Numbered from the stretch's first letter, positions 9,061-18,012 are shown. The stretch is 64,000 bases of DNA from Marinobacterium rhizophilum (GCF_024397915.1 NZ_CP073347.1:1116001-1180000); one strand, 5' to 3'. Notes: generated by a model from the letters alone, not told the origin. Translations and numbers: made by a program.

Positions 9061-10131
9061 ATGGTGATTAACAAGACCCTGAAATCCGCCCTGGTGGGCA
9101 CCCTGGCGGGCGCGACCCTGCTGTTCGGCGCCCTCAGTTCCGCAGCCGAGTTCAACCTGCGCGCCGTGGCCAACTCCAACGAAAACGATGAAGACTACGA
9201 CGGCCTCGTGGTGTTCAAGGACTTCGTTGAAGCCCATTCCAACGGACGCATCGCCGTGGAACTGTTTATTGGCACCCAGCTGTGCGCCAACGGCACCGAG
9301 TGCATGCAGGCACTGGAAGATGGCTCCGTGGACGTGTTCATCTCCACCGCCAGCGGTGTGGGCAACATGTTCCCCTATGTCCAGGTACTCGACCTGCCCT
9401 ACCTGCTGCGCGATGACCGCGTCGCGGAAACCGTGCTGGCCGGTGACTTCACCCGTGAACTGCGAAAGTCCATCCTCGAGGATTCCGACGACCGCGTGCG
9501 CCTGATGACCATCGGCAACACCGGTGGCTGGCGCAACTTTGCCAACACCAAGCGCACCATCCAGACCCCCAAGGATATCGAAGGCCTGAAGATTCGCACC
9601 GTGGTCTCGGACCTGCCCCAGGAGCTGGTCAAGTCGCTGGGCGCCAGCCCGACACCGATTCCCTGGCCGGAACTCTTTACCTCCTTCCAGACCGGCGTGG
9701 TTGAAGGCTCGAAGAATGGCATCACCGACATCATGAGCATGAAGTTCCCCGAGGCAGGCCTCAAGTACATCACCCTGGATGGCCATGCCTACATGTCCGC
9801 CTACTGGTTCATGAACAACGAGAACTTCCTCGACATGCCCGAAGACATGCGCCGCGTCATCGTGGACGGTTTCTCGGCGCTGCAGCAGGCCACCTTCGCC
9901 TCGCCCAAGCGCAAGTCCATCAAGGCCTACCAGGAGTTCAGCGCCGCCGGTGGCGAAGTCTATGTACCGACCCCCGAGCAAAAGGATGCGTTCAAGCAGG
10001 CCGCCGAGCCGGTCTACACCTGGTTCAAGGGCAACGTAAAGGACGGCCAGAAATGGTTTGACCTGCTGGCCCAGGAAGCGAGCAAGGCCGAACAGGCTAT
10101 CGAGGCAAGCTACGCCCGCGACCTGAAGTAA
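9061..10131 (+). CDS. dctP: TRAP transporter periplasmic solute receptor (DctP type)
   Basis: Extracytoplasmic substrate-binding protein, 356 aa. A signal peptide runs to about residue 29 (Lys-rich start, hydrophobic core, cleavage near SSAAEF). The DctP fold shows GLVVFKDFVEAHSNGRIAVE at the start, the LKIRTVVS strand with the carboxylate-binding Arg, then the SLGASPTPIPWPELFTSFQ and GVVEGSKN segments. An AGAGAGGATTG ribosome site precedes the ATG. Carboxylates and sugar acids are the usual ligands. The adjoining Gfo/Idh and aldo/keto enzymes favour a sugar-acid-like ligand, but this is inference. Confidence 0.94.
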   Translation: MVINKTLKSALVGTLAGATLLFGALSSAAEFNLRAVANSNENDEDYDGLVVFKDFVEAHSNGRIAVELFIGTQLCANGTECMQALEDGSVDVFISTASGVGNMFPYVQVLDLPYLLRDDRVAETVLAGDFTRELRKSILEDSDDRVRLMTIGNTGGWRNFANTKRTIQTPKDIEGLKIRTVVSDLPQELVKSLGASPTPIPWPELFTSFQTGVVEGSKNGITDIMSMKFPEAGLKYITLDGHAYMSAYWFMNNENFLDMPEDMRRVIVDGFSALQQATFASPKRKSIKAYQEFSAAGGEVYVPTPEQKDAFKQAAEPVYTWFKGNVKDGQKWFDLLAQEASKAEQAIEASYARDLK

Positions 10132-10171
10132 GCCCCTTAGCCCCGCGACTAAAACGTCAGCAGCATACACA

Positions 10172-10196
10172 AAAGCCACGCTACGCGTGGCTTTTT
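10172..10196 (+). terminator. Rho-independent terminator of the TRAP operon
   Basis: AAAGCCACG-ctacg-CGTGGC stem followed by T5 on the plus strand, 40 bases after the dctP stop. The A-run on the other side makes it usable on the minus strand too, where the PQQ operon ends at 10227 only from the opposite side. Confidence 0.8.
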
Positions 10197-10226
10197 GCTG
10201 TCAGGCCCACAGCCCCTGTCTGGGCA

Positions 10227-12191
10227 TCAAAGATAGCGCCGGTAAAACGCCAGTTCCTGTTCCAGCACCGCGATCTGATTGTCCAGTCGACGAAAGCCGT
10301 GGCCTTCGTCCTCGAACAGCTGCACCTGGGTATCGATGCCACCTGCACGCAGTGCTGCGCTCATGCGCAGGGTCTGGTCCGGCAACACCACCCTGTCCTG
10401 CATCCCCTGAAAGAAGATGACCGGTGCAGCGATTCGAGTGGCGTTGGCCAGCGGGGAACGGGCGCGGTAGCGGGCTGCCACCTGCTGCGGATCAAGCGCC
10501 GGGCCCAGCAGTAGCCAGTCGAGGTAACGGGATTCGAACTTGTGCGTGACCCGCCCCAGTGAAAGCGGATCACTGACACCGTAGAGACTGGCACCGGCGC
10601 GCAGGCCCTCGAGCCCCGCCAGGGCGCTGAGCGTGGTGTAGCCGCCGGCGCTGTTGCCGCGAATAAACACGCGGGCAGGATCGATGCGCCCCGCCTCACC
10701 CAGGGCCTTGATGGCAGCCGCGACATCTTCAACATCGGTGCGGCCCCAATTGCCCGCCAGGCGACGCCGATAGGCGCGGCCAAAACCCGCGCTGCCACGG
10801 TAATTCAGATCCAGCACCGCAAAACCATGACCGCACCAGTACTGCACCGCGACGCGATACACCGGATAGCTCGTCGCGGTCGGGCCGCCGTGGGTCATGA
10901 TCAGCAGTGGCGGTTTTGTCATCTGTGGTGCCGCCGCCAGAGCCCCGTAGAAAAAGCCATGCACCTGCTCAGCCCCGCCCACAGCACAGCTGAACGGCTG
11001 CGGCCGCGCTACCAGATGATCCGCTTGTGCGCCACCGGCCAGCACCCTGGGTTCGGCACAGCGGGCATCAAACGCCAGTATCGCCACCCCACCCCGGTCG
11101 GTCTGCCCGATACAGTAAGGGCGCCCCTCATGTACACAGACACTGCGGATCAGACCCTGGTGCGGCGCCAGTTCCCTGACAGGCTGGCCAGGGGAAACCT
11201 GCACCAGGCGCCCGCGCCCCTGGTCCACCAGGGCACAGTAATAGTCACCGTTGTCCGCCCGTGCCCAGGTACGCAGCCCGAGCTGCCACTGGGCCACGCC
11301 GAACTCGGCTTCGAGCGGGCAAACGTTCAGCCAGCCGACGGCGGCATCCCATCGATACAGGTTCCACCAGCCATTGCAGTCGCTCACCACGTGCAATGCA
11401 CCCCGGCTGTCAAAGCCCGGCTGGAACAATGACTCGTCTCCCCCGCCGACCGCACGCTGTACCGGCTGCACACAATAGCCGTTGCTATCGAGCCGGGCCT
11501 GATACAGCTGATTGCAGGTCCAGGGCTGATGGGGATGATCCCAGGCCAGCCAGGCCAGCTCGCTGCCATCCGGGCTCAGGCAGGGGGAGCTGTAAAAGTC
11601 GTGTCCGCTGCACAGCAGCTGCGGTACCCCGCCCGGCAACGACACCGCCAGAAGAATATTATCGACCTGCGCCGGCACAGCGCCACCCGGCCCAGGCAGA
11701 TCGGTGCTTTCATCCCGATGCACCTCGGCCACGGCAATCACGCGCCGGCGCAGCCCATCGTACACCAGGTCGCCGTAACGGGTATTGGGGGTATGGGTCA
11801 GGCGCAGGCAATGGGCCGGGGCAGGTGCAACGGCCATATCACCGAGCGGTTGCAGCCAGATCTGCTGGTCAGCCGCGTTGACGAACAGGACCCGGTCACC
11901 GGCCACGCAGAAGGCGCCACCGCCGTATTCGTGTACACGGCTGCGCACACTGAAGCCCGCTGGCGTGAGCACCTGACGCCGCCCCTGGTACAGGCGCACC
12001 AGGCGGTTGCAGCCATCACCTGGCTGGTATTCCACCCAGAAAAGGCCATAGTGACAGGCGACAAGACCGGCGTAGTCGTGCTGTACGGCACAGGCCTCGC
12101 GGGCGCCCGGGCCAACCCCGGGAGGAGCGCCAGCGCCCGGCGTAACGCCAGGCTCAATCGCTGCGACAGAAGACACGGCTGTTACGCTCAT
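10227..12191 (-). CDS. S9-family prolyl-oligopeptidase-like protein of the PQQ operon (PqqH-like)
   Basis: Alpha/beta-hydrolase peptidase, 654 aa, with an N-terminal beta-propeller (about residues 30-390) and a C-terminal catalytic domain. The serine nucleophile is in the motif IRGNSAGGYTTLSAL. The Asp lies in the FFQGMQDRVVLPDQ loop and the His in the LFEDEGHGFRR loop, giving a full triad. A gene of this type follows pqqE in Pseudomonas (PqqH). The start overlaps the 3' end of pqqE by 38 bases, indicating translational coupling. Its exact role in PQQ formation is not established from sequence; it may digest the modified PqqA peptide. The first 35 residues (Pro/Gly/Ala-rich) may not all be translated. 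Confidence 0.87.
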   Translation of the reverse strand: MSVTAVSSVAAIEPGVTPGAGAPPGVGPGAREACAVQHDYAGLVACHYGLFWVEYQPGDGCNRLVRLYQGRRQVLTPAGFSVRSRVHEYGGGAFCVAGDRVLFVNAADQQIWLQPLGDMAVAPAPAHCLRLTHTPNTRYGDLVYDGLRRRVIAVAEVHRDESTDLPGPGGAVPAQVDNILLAVSLPGGVPQLLCSGHDFYSSPCLSPDGSELAWLAWDHPHQPWTCNQLYQARLDSNGYCVQPVQRAVGGGDESLFQPGFDSRGALHVVSDCNGWWNLYRWDAAVGWLNVCPLEAEFGVAQWQLGLRTWARADNGDYYCALVDQGRGRLVQVSPGQPVRELAPHQGLIRSVCVHEGRPYCIGQTDRGGVAILAFDARCAEPRVLAGGAQADHLVARPQPFSCAVGGAEQVHGFFYGALAAAPQMTKPPLLIMTHGGPTATSYPVYRVAVQYWCGHGFAVLDLNYRGSAGFGRAYRRRLAGNWGRTDVEDVAAAIKALGEAGRIDPARVFIRGNSAGGYTTLSALAGLEGLRAGASLYGVSDPLSLGRVTHKFESRYLDWLLLGPALDPQQVAARYRARSPLANATRIAAPVIFFQGMQDRVVLPDQTLRMSAALRAGGIDTQVQLFEDEGHGFRRLDNQIAVLEQELAFYRRYL

Positions 12192-13332
12192 TACGAAAGG
12201 TCATGGGCATCTCTCCGGGCGCTTCGGCTTCTAGCCGCGCCTGCAGGATCTTGCCGTGGTGCTGCGACTTGCTGCACACGGGGTCCGCGTTGGCGGCATC
12301 GCCGGTGAGCATGTAGGCCTGGCAGCGGCAGCCGCCGAAATCCTTAGCCTTCTCATCGCAGGAACGGCAGGGCTCCTTCATCCAGTCGTCGCCGCGGTAC
12401 CTGTTGAAGCCAAAGGAGCGATACCAGATATCCTCCAGGCTGCGGTCCTTCACATTGGGAAACCGCACCGGCAGCTGGCGGGCACTGTGACAGGGCAGCG
12501 CCGTGCCATCGGGCGTCACGGTCAAAAAAATCTGGCCCCAGCCGTTCATGCAACCCTTGGGACGCTCCTCGTAGTAATCCGGCGTCACGAAGATCAGCTT
12601 CATCGGGTTGCCGGCGGCCTCCAGCTTTGCGCGGTATTCGCTGGTGATGCGTTCCGCCCGTTCAAGCTGGGCGCGGCTCGGCATCAGCTGTTCGCGGTTC
12701 TCCAAGGCCCAGCCGTAGTACTGGCAGGTGGCCAGCTCCACATAGTCAGCCCCCAGCTCGATACAGAGTTCGATAATGCGGTCGATGCGATCGATATTGT
12801 GGCGGTGGGTGACGAAATTCAGCACCATGGGGTAGCCATTGGCCTTGACCGCCCGCGCCATCTTCAGCTTCTGCTCGAATGCCTTGGCGGAGCCCGCCAG
12901 CATGTTGTTAACCGCCTCGTCGCTGGCCTGGAAGCTGACCTGGATGTGGTCCAGCCCCGAGGCGCGAAACTGTTCCAGCTTGGCCTCATTCAGCCCGATT
13001 CCCGAGGTGATCAGGTTGCTGTAATAACCCAGCTGACGCGCTTCCTGGATCAGCTCGTTGAGATCAGGCCGGGTCAAGGGCTCGCCGCCGGAAAAGCCCA
13101 GCTGGGCTGCGCCCATCTGCCGTGCTTCGCGCAGCACCTGCACCCACTGTTCGGTGTTCAGCTCCTGCCCGCTGGCGGAAAAATCCAGCGGATTGGAGCA
13201 GTACGGACACTGCAGCGGGCACTTGTAGGTGAGTTCCGCCAGCAGCCAGAGCGGCTGACCGGCGGGCTTCGGCGCCACATCAGGTTCACAGGCCGGTACC
13301 CCGCTAGAGGAATCGAATCCAGTTCTGTTCAC
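12154..13332 (-). CDS. pqqE: PQQ biosynthesis radical SAM protein PqqE
   Basis: Radical SAM/SPASM enzyme that forms the Glu-Tyr carbon-carbon crosslink in the PqqA peptide. The CxxxCxxC cluster motif is at residues 38-45 (KCPLQCPYCSN). The SPASM cysteines lie in the GCMNGWGQ, LPCHSARQ and EPCRSCDEKAKDFGGCRCQ segments. The start is a GTG: the open frame reaches 13461, but GGAGG sits six bases before the GTG at 13332, giving 392 aa, the usual PqqE size. It overlaps the end of pqqD by 29 bases and its own end overlaps the peptidase gene, so the operon is tightly coupled. Confidence 0.96.
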   Translation of the reverse strand: MNRTGFDSSSGVPACEPDVAPKPAGQPLWLLAELTYKCPLQCPYCSNPLDFSASGQELNTEQWVQVLREARQMGAAQLGFSGGEPLTRPDLNELIQEARQLGYYSNLITSGIGLNEAKLEQFRASGLDHIQVSFQASDEAVNNMLAGSAKAFEQKLKMARAVKANGYPMVLNFVTHRHNIDRIDRIIELCIELGADYVELATCQYYGWALENREQLMPSRAQLERAERITSEYRAKLEAAGNPMKLIFVTPDYYEERPKGCMNGWGQIFLTVTPDGTALPCHSARQLPVRFPNVKDRSLEDIWYRSFGFNRYRGDDWMKEPCRSCDEKAKDFGGCRCQAYMLTGDAANADPVCSKSQHHGKILQARLEAEAPGEMPMTFRNERNSRVFCRSD

Positions 13333-13621
13333 AGGCCACCTCCATAAATTCGTGCACATCACAGGCCAGCGATCCGGCCTCGGGGAAAGCCTGCTGCAGC
13401 GCTGCGGTGATCGCCGCCTGGCTTTGGCTGCCATCGACCCGCGCCAGAATCTCGCCGGCACTGGGGTTGAGCTTGATCATGCCCTCGGGGTAGAGCAGCA
13501 CATAGCTGTCCTGCGCCTTTTCCCATTGCAGGCGGAACATGGGGTTGAACGCCGGAATGCGCTGCGCGTCGGCCAGGAGCGCGCTCATGCCCAGGTGCTG
13601 AGTCAGTAAATCGGTCATCAC
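13304..13621 (-). CDS. pqqD: PQQ biosynthesis peptide chaperone PqqD
   Basis: Small RiPP-recognition element, 105 aa, that binds the PqqA precursor and presents it to PqqE. Diagnostic stretches are FRLQWEKAQDSYVLLYPEGMIKLN and SAGEILARVDGSQS. It is slightly longer than the usual ~92 residues because of an extended N-terminus; a Met at residue 2 or 12 could also initiate. It overlaps the pqqC stop by four bases and the pqqE start by 29. Confidence 0.95.
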   Translation of the reverse strand: MMTDLLTQHLGMSALLADAQRIPAFNPMFRLQWEKAQDSYVLLYPEGMIKLNPSAGEILARVDGSQSQAAITAALQQAFPEAGSLACDVHEFMEVACEQNWIRFL

Positions 13622-14391
13622 AGCAGCCCCCGGTGGTAAACCCGCTTCGACGTCACCGTATGGTAGGGCGCCCGATCCAGCTGATAGGCCAGGGTCATGG
13701 CATCGAGCATGCTCCAGAGCACGTCGAGCTTGAACTGCAGGATCTCCAGCATGCGCTCCTGCGCGGCCCGGGTGCGGTAATGCGCGAGCGTAATGGCCAG
13801 GCCATGTTCCACATCCCGCCGGGCTTCGGTGAGGCGCGAACGGAAATACTGGTAGCCCGCGGCGTCGATCCAGGGATAGTGTTCCGGCCAGCTGGCCAGG
13901 CGTGACTGGTGAATGGTCGGTGCAAACAGTTCGGTCAGTGACGAGCTGGCCGCTTCCTGCCAGCTGGCCCGGCGGGCAAAATTGACATAGGCATCCACGG
14001 CAAACCGTACCCCCGGCAGCACATGCTCCTGGGACAGGATCTCGTCCCGACAGAGGCCTACGGCCTCCCCCAGTCGCAGCCAGGCTTCGATCCCGCCCTC
14101 ACCACCGTCGTAGCCATCGTGGTCCAGCAGGCGCTGCACCCAGAGCCTGCGGGTGTCGCGGTCCGGGCAGTTGGCCATGATGGCGGCATCCTTCAGCGGG
14201 ATGCTGACCTGGTAGTAAAAGCGGTTCGCCACCCAGCCGCGAATCTGTTCGGGCGTGCACTCGCCCGCGTGCATGGCGCGGTGGAACGGGTGGTGAATAT
14301 GGTAATAGTCGCCCTTGGCCCGCAGGGCCGCCTCGAAGGCATCGGGTGACAGGGGTCGCTGCCGGGCTGACTGCAGTACTGAGCTATTCAT
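13618..14391 (-). CDS. pqqC: pyrroloquinoline-quinone synthase PqqC
   Basis: Cofactorless oxidase that performs the last ring closure and eight-electron oxidation to PQQ, 257 aa, normal length. The haem-oxygenase-like helical bundle shows the conserved runs YHIHHPFHRAMHAGE, RGWVANRFYYQVSIPLKDAAI, DGYDGGEGGIEAWLRLGEA and HYPWIDAAGYQYF-type segments (here EHYPWIDAAGYQYF). It overlaps pqqD by four bases and follows pqqB closely. Confidence 0.96.
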   Translation of the reverse strand: MNSSVLQSARQRPLSPDAFEAALRAKGDYYHIHHPFHRAMHAGECTPEQIRGWVANRFYYQVSIPLKDAAIMANCPDRDTRRLWVQRLLDHDGYDGGEGGIEAWLRLGEAVGLCRDEILSQEHVLPGVRFAVDAYVNFARRASWQEAASSSLTELFAPTIHQSRLASWPEHYPWIDAAGYQYFRSRLTEARRDVEHGLAITLAHYRTRAAQERMLEILQFKLDVLWSMLDAMTLAYQLDRAPYHTVTSKRVYHRGLL

Positions 14392-14412
14392 CGCGTCGCC
14401 TCCGCGTTGTTC

Positions 14413-15333
14413 TTATAGTTCGATGGACATGCCATCCTCGGAAACCTCGATGCCGTGGCGACCCAGTTCGGCCCGCTCGGCGGAGTCTTCATCCAGGATT
14501 GGATTGGTATTATTAATATGAATCAGTACCTTGCGAGGCTTATTTAAGGTATCAAGAAACTCGATCATGCCACCTTCACCGAACAGCGCCAGATGCCCCA
14601 TGTCACGGCCGAGCTTGGTGCCGACACCGGCGCGGATCATTTCGTCATCGTTCCAGAGGGTGCCATCCACCAGCAGGCAATCGGCCTCCTGCATGAAGGG
14701 CAGCAGGTGCGGTTCGATCACGCCAAGCCCCGGGGCATAGAACACCGACTTGCCCGTGCGGCTGTCGGTAATCAGCATACCGATGTTGTCGCCGGGATGG
14801 GGGTCGCCCTTGTGGGGCGAGTACGGTGGCGCACTGCTGGTCAGCGGCACGGCGGTAAGCGTGAGTTCCGGTACCCGGTCGATCACGAAGCTGCTGCTGC
14901 CCGGCTCCACGGCGATGCGCTGCCGGTCGATGCCGCCATTCCAGTGCCTGAGCATGTTGAACAGCGGGAAGCTCTGGCTCAGATCATCCTGCACACGGTC
15001 CGTACACCAGACCTGGTGCGGGCAACCTTCACGCAGCATCAGCAGGCCGGTGGTATGGTCAATCTGGCTGTCCATAAGGACGATGGCGGCAATGCCGGTA
15101 TCCCGCAGGGCCCGGGCCGGCTGCATCGGCGCGAAGGCTTCGAGCTGGGCCCGGATATCGGGCGAGGTATTGAACAGGATCCAGTCGGTGCCATTGGCGC
15201 TGACCGCGATGGAAGACTGGGTGCGGGCTTTGGCGTTCAGGCTGCCGTCACGCAGGCCTCTGCAATTGTGACAGTTGCAGTTCCACTGTGGAAAACCGCC
15301 CCCGGCTGCCGAGCCCAGAATTTGAATTTTCAT
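14413..15333 (-). CDS. pqqB: PQQ biosynthesis hydrolase/hydroxylase PqqB
   Basis: Metallo-beta-lactamase-fold iron protein acting on the crosslinked Glu-Tyr diamino acid. The N-terminus MKIQILGSAAGGGFPQWNC and the CNCHNCRGLRDG segment with its zinc-binding cysteines are diagnostic. MDSQIDHTTGLLMLREG carries the altered metal motif typical of PqqB. I start at the ATG of the MKIQILG sequence (306 aa, family length) rather than the upstream codon at 15396. It lies 99 bases after pqqA. Confidence 0.95.
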   Translation of the reverse strand: MKIQILGSAAGGGFPQWNCNCHNCRGLRDGSLNAKARTQSSIAVSANGTDWILFNTSPDIRAQLEAFAPMQPARALRDTGIAAIVLMDSQIDHTTGLLMLREGCPHQVWCTDRVQDDLSQSFPLFNMLRHWNGGIDRQRIAVEPGSSSFVIDRVPELTLTAVPLTSSAPPYSPHKGDPHPGDNIGMLITDSRTGKSVFYAPGLGVIEPHLLPFMQEADCLLVDGTLWNDDEMIRAGVGTKLGRDMGHLALFGEGGMIEFLDTLNKPRKVLIHINNTNPILDEDSAERAELGRHGIEVSEDGMSIEL

Positions 15334-15432
15334 TATTATCGTGTCCGCCTGGCTGAGCGATGCGGGAAAGCGACGGTGATAGCGCCGCTTTCGCACTGAA
15401 TTGGAAAGGCCCCGCAGTGCGAGGCCAGGCGC

Positions 15433-15504
15433 TTAGCGGTTGGCGAAGTACATGGTGACTTCGAAGCCTATGCGCAGGTCGGTGTATGCCGGTTTAGTCC
15501 ACAT
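15433..15504 (-). CDS. pqqA: PqqA precursor peptide
   Basis: A 23-codon gene translated from the minus strand. The peptide begins [20 protein letters not shown] and ends ANR. It contains the ExxxY motif (Glu15 and Tyr19) whose side chains become PQQ. The sequence fits Pseudomonas-type PqqA almost perfectly. It is the first gene of pqqABCDE. An AGGAACGC purine-rich ribosome site precedes the ATG. Confidence 0.97.
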
Positions 15505-15722
15505 GGTGCGTTCCTCATCGTTGTTGTTGATCGAGCCTTGGGGCGAATCTGAATCCGCTACCTGTCGATGATAGGAAGCCCGGGGTCTGTACAGAATGGT
15601 ACTTTGGAACTAAAACCCGCCTGAATAGGTAGTAGAGGCGCCGCCGGCTGTAACAGGCAGTAAAAACAGGTGCCGCACAGCGCCCGGTAACGGCACTGAG
15701 CATCCACACTAAAAAGACAAGA
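15505..15722. promoter_or_regulatory. upstream region of the PQQ operon
   Basis: About 220 bases between pqqA and the merR stop codon. It has to contain the pqq promoter and any leader. No further supported gene is present; an 81-codon frame here (15515-15760) has no homology features. I cannot assign promoter boxes reliably. Confidence 0.4.
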
Positions 15723-16175
15723 CTAACCTCGCGGCCGAACCGGCGGAGCCTCCACAGCATCGAGGCTGTCGCTGCGCTGCAGGGATTCGGTCAACGGGCA
15801 GGACAGCGCACCAGTCTGGGCCTGACAGGCATCAACAATCGCAGCCAGGGCGATTTCCATGCGTTGCAGATCCGCCAGCTTTTGCCGCACCTGCTGTAGC
15901 TTGCCCTCGGCCAGGCGACTCGCCTCCCGGCAGTGGCTGCCATCTTCCAGGCGCAGCAGCTGAGCCACCTCCTCCAGGCTGAATCCCAGACCCTGGGCCG
16001 ACCTGATGAACCCCAGGCGCCTGATATCCGCGGCACCGTAGCGGCGAATACCCCCCTGGAGCCGGTTGGGTACCGGCAGTAGCCCCTTGCGCTGGTAAAA
16101 GCGGATTGTCTCCACTGTGACACCACCCTGGCGGGCAAAAGCGCCGATGGTCAGTTGATCCTGCTGTATTTCCAT
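15723..16175 (-). CDS. merR: mercury-responsive MerR regulator
   Basis: Hg(II)-sensing repressor/activator, 150 aa, versus 144 in Tn501. The N-terminal winged helix has LTIGAFARQGGVTVETIRFYQRKGLL-type sequence. The three mercury-binding cysteines fall at residues 82, 117 and 126, the same numbers as in Tn501 MerR. The gene is divergent from merF-merA across a classical mer operator and so controls both itself and the resistance genes. The C-terminus carries a short non-conserved tail. Confidence 0.95.
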   Translation of the reverse strand: MEIQQDQLTIGAFARQGGVTVETIRFYQRKGLLPVPNRLQGGIRRYGAADIRRLGFIRSAQGLGFSLEEVAQLLRLEDGSHCREASRLAEGKLQQVRQKLADLQRMEIALAAIVDACQAQTGALSCPLTESLQRSDSLDAVEAPPVRPRG

Positions 16176-16180
16176 GCCAC

Positions 16181-16211
16181 TTGACCCCGTACCTGACTAC
16201 GGTCGTAACCT
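16181..16211 (+). promoter_or_regulatory. mer promoter and MerR operator
   Basis: -35 TTGACC (16181-16186) and -10 TAACCT (16206-16211) are separated by 19 bases, the overlong spacer that MerR untwists. Inside it is the dyad CCGTA-N6-TACGG (16187-16202), matching the known mer operator. The merR start codon is only a few bases to the left, so MerR represses itself from the same site. Confidence 0.9.
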
Positions 16212-16269
16212 TAGCTCAACAGCAGGTGCAGCGAAAGCCGACCTGCCAGGGCCAACCAAAGGTGAATAC

Positions 16270-16506
16270 ATGAAAAACCCACAACGACTGCTGAAAACGG
16301 GCATCGCAGGTACGGTAATAGTCGCTCTGTGCTGCTTTACACCGGTTCTGGTTCTGCTGCTGGGGGCCCTGGGCCTGTCGGCGCTTGTCGGCTATCTCGA
16401 CATTGTACTGCTGCCGGCACTGGCCGGTTTTGTCTGCCTGACCCTTTACGCCCTGTGGCGCAAGGCCAGCTGCAGTTCAGGCCCCGACAGCAAAACCAGG
16501 AGCTAA
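16270..16506 (+). CDS. merF: mercury transporter MerF
   Basis: Small inner-membrane Hg(II) importer with two helices, 78 aa. The diagnostic first helix has the vicinal pair in VALCCFTPVLVLLLGALGLS (Cys21-Cys22). The second helix is YLDIVLLPALAGFVCLTLYA. The start is the ATG after GGTGAATAC. Typical MerF also carries a vicinal Cys pair after helix 2; here only one Cys is present in RKASCSSG. It lies six bases before merA and feeds Hg(II) to it. No merT, merP or merC is present, so MerF is the only visible importer. Confidence 0.93.
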   Translation: MKNPQRLLKTGIAGTVIVALCCFTPVLVLLLGALGLSALVGYLDIVLLPALAGFVCLTLYALWRKASCSSGPDSKTRS

Positions 16507-16512
16507 CCCCGG

Positions 16513-17982
16513 ATGAACAGCGAGCTGGATAACCACGACACTGGCGCGGACGCGCCTCTGCACGGCAAGCCACTGCGGATTGCCATCATCGGCACTGGCG
16601 CTGCCGCCATGGCCGCGGCGCTGAAGGCCGTTGAGCGCGGCGCCAGGGTGACCCTGATCGAACGCGCCCAGGTCGGTGGCACCTGCGTCAATACCGGCTG
16701 CGTACCGTCCAAGATCATGATCCGGGCCGCTCATATTGCCCGGCTGCGTCGCGAAAGCCCGTTCGACGGCTGTATCGAACCGGCGTCTCCCGCGGTATCC
16801 AAAGCCCGGCTGCTGCACAAGCAGCAGGCGCGTGTCGCTGCCCTGCAACAGGCCAAATATGCCGACATTCTGCAAAGCACGGACGGCATTACCCTGTTAC
16901 GCGCAGAAGCCCGTTTCGACAGTGCTTCCGGCCTGCGGCTACAGGTGCACGGTGGTGAAGAACGGCTGCTGGCGTTCGATCGCTGCCTTGTCGCGACCGG
17001 TAGCCGCCCTGCAGTGCCGGCCATAGCCGGTCTTGAGGACACTCCTTACTGGACCTCGACCGAGGCGCTGGCATCCGACACCCTGCCAGCCAGGCTCGCA
17101 GTGATAGGATCTTCCGCTGTGGCGGTGGAACTGGCGCAGGCGTTTGCCCGCCTGGGTAGCGAGGTGACCTTGCTGGCACGCTCGACCCTGTTTTCCCGTG
17201 AAGACCCCGCCATCGGCCAGGCCATCACCAGCGCACTGCGCGACGAGGGCATCCGGGTGCTTGAGCACACCCAGGCCCGCCGCATCGCTCACCGCGACGG
17301 TGAATTCAGCCTTCAGCTACAGCAGGCCGATGCACCCGGCGCTTGCACCCTCGCTGCCGACCGGCTGCTGGTGGCTACCGGCCGCACACCCAACACCGCC
17401 GCCCTGACCCCGGAGTGCGCCGGTATCCCGCTGACCCCTGAGGGCGCCATCGCGGTTGACCGGCAGATGCGCACCGGCATAGCCGGTATCTATGCCGCCG
17501 GAGACTGTACCGATCAGCCCGAATATGTCTATGTCGCTGCAGCCGCCGGGACCCGCGCCGCCATCAACATGACTGGTGGTGAAGCGAGCCTGGACCTGAC
17601 ATGCGTACCGGCGGTGGTGTTTACCGACCCCCAGATCGCAACCGTGGGCTACAGCGAAGCCCTGGCGCGTCTTGCCGGGATTGACACCGACAGTCGCACC
17701 CTGACGCTGGACAACCTGCCCCGCGCCCTGGTGAATTTCGACACCCGTGGATTTATCAAGCTGGTAACCGATGCCCGCCACGGGCGCCTGATTGGCGTTC
17801 AGGCCGTCGCACCCGAGGCCGGAGAACTCATCCAGAGTGCGGCGCTCGCCATCCAAGGCCGCATGACGGTCCAGGCACTCGCCGGCCAGCTCTTCCCCTA
17901 CCTGACTGCAGTGGAAGGACTCAGGCTCGCGGCCCAGACCTTCAGCTCGGATGTGACCCGGTTATCCTGCTGTGCCGGCTGA
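16513..17982 (+). CDS. merA: mercuric reductase MerA
   Basis: NADPH-dependent flavoprotein disulfide reductase that converts Hg(II) to volatile Hg(0) in the cytosol, 489 aa. FAD motif IAIIGTGAAAMAAALKA is near residue 23. The redox pair is in VGGTCVNTGCVPSK (Cys58, Cys63). The NADPH-binding region is LAVIGSSAVAVELAQAFARLG. The C-terminal mercury-binding pair CC is at residues 486-487 in RLSCCAG. The N-terminal NmerA domain (GMTCxxC) found in many MerA proteins is absent. It is translated right after merF. Confidence 0.97.
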   Translation: MNSELDNHDTGADAPLHGKPLRIAIIGTGAAAMAAALKAVERGARVTLIERAQVGGTCVNTGCVPSKIMIRAAHIARLRRESPFDGCIEPASPAVSKARLLHKQQARVAALQQAKYADILQSTDGITLLRAEARFDSASGLRLQVHGGEERLLAFDRCLVATGSRPAVPAIAGLEDTPYWTSTEALASDTLPARLAVIGSSAVAVELAQAFARLGSEVTLLARSTLFSREDPAIGQAITSALRDEGIRVLEHTQARRIAHRDGEFSLQLQQADAPGACTLAADRLLVATGRTPNTAALTPECAGIPLTPEGAIAVDRQMRTGIAGIYAAGDCTDQPEYVYVAAAAGTRAAINMTGGEASLDLTCVPAVVFTDPQIATVGYSEALARLAGIDTDSRTLTLDNLPRALVNFDTRGFIKLVTDARHGRLIGVQAVAPEAGELIQSAALAIQGRMTVQALAGQLFPYLTAVEGLRLAAQTFSSDVTRLSCCAG

Positions 17983-18012
17983 TGACAGCCTCGCGGTTCC
18001 CATAACAAGGCC

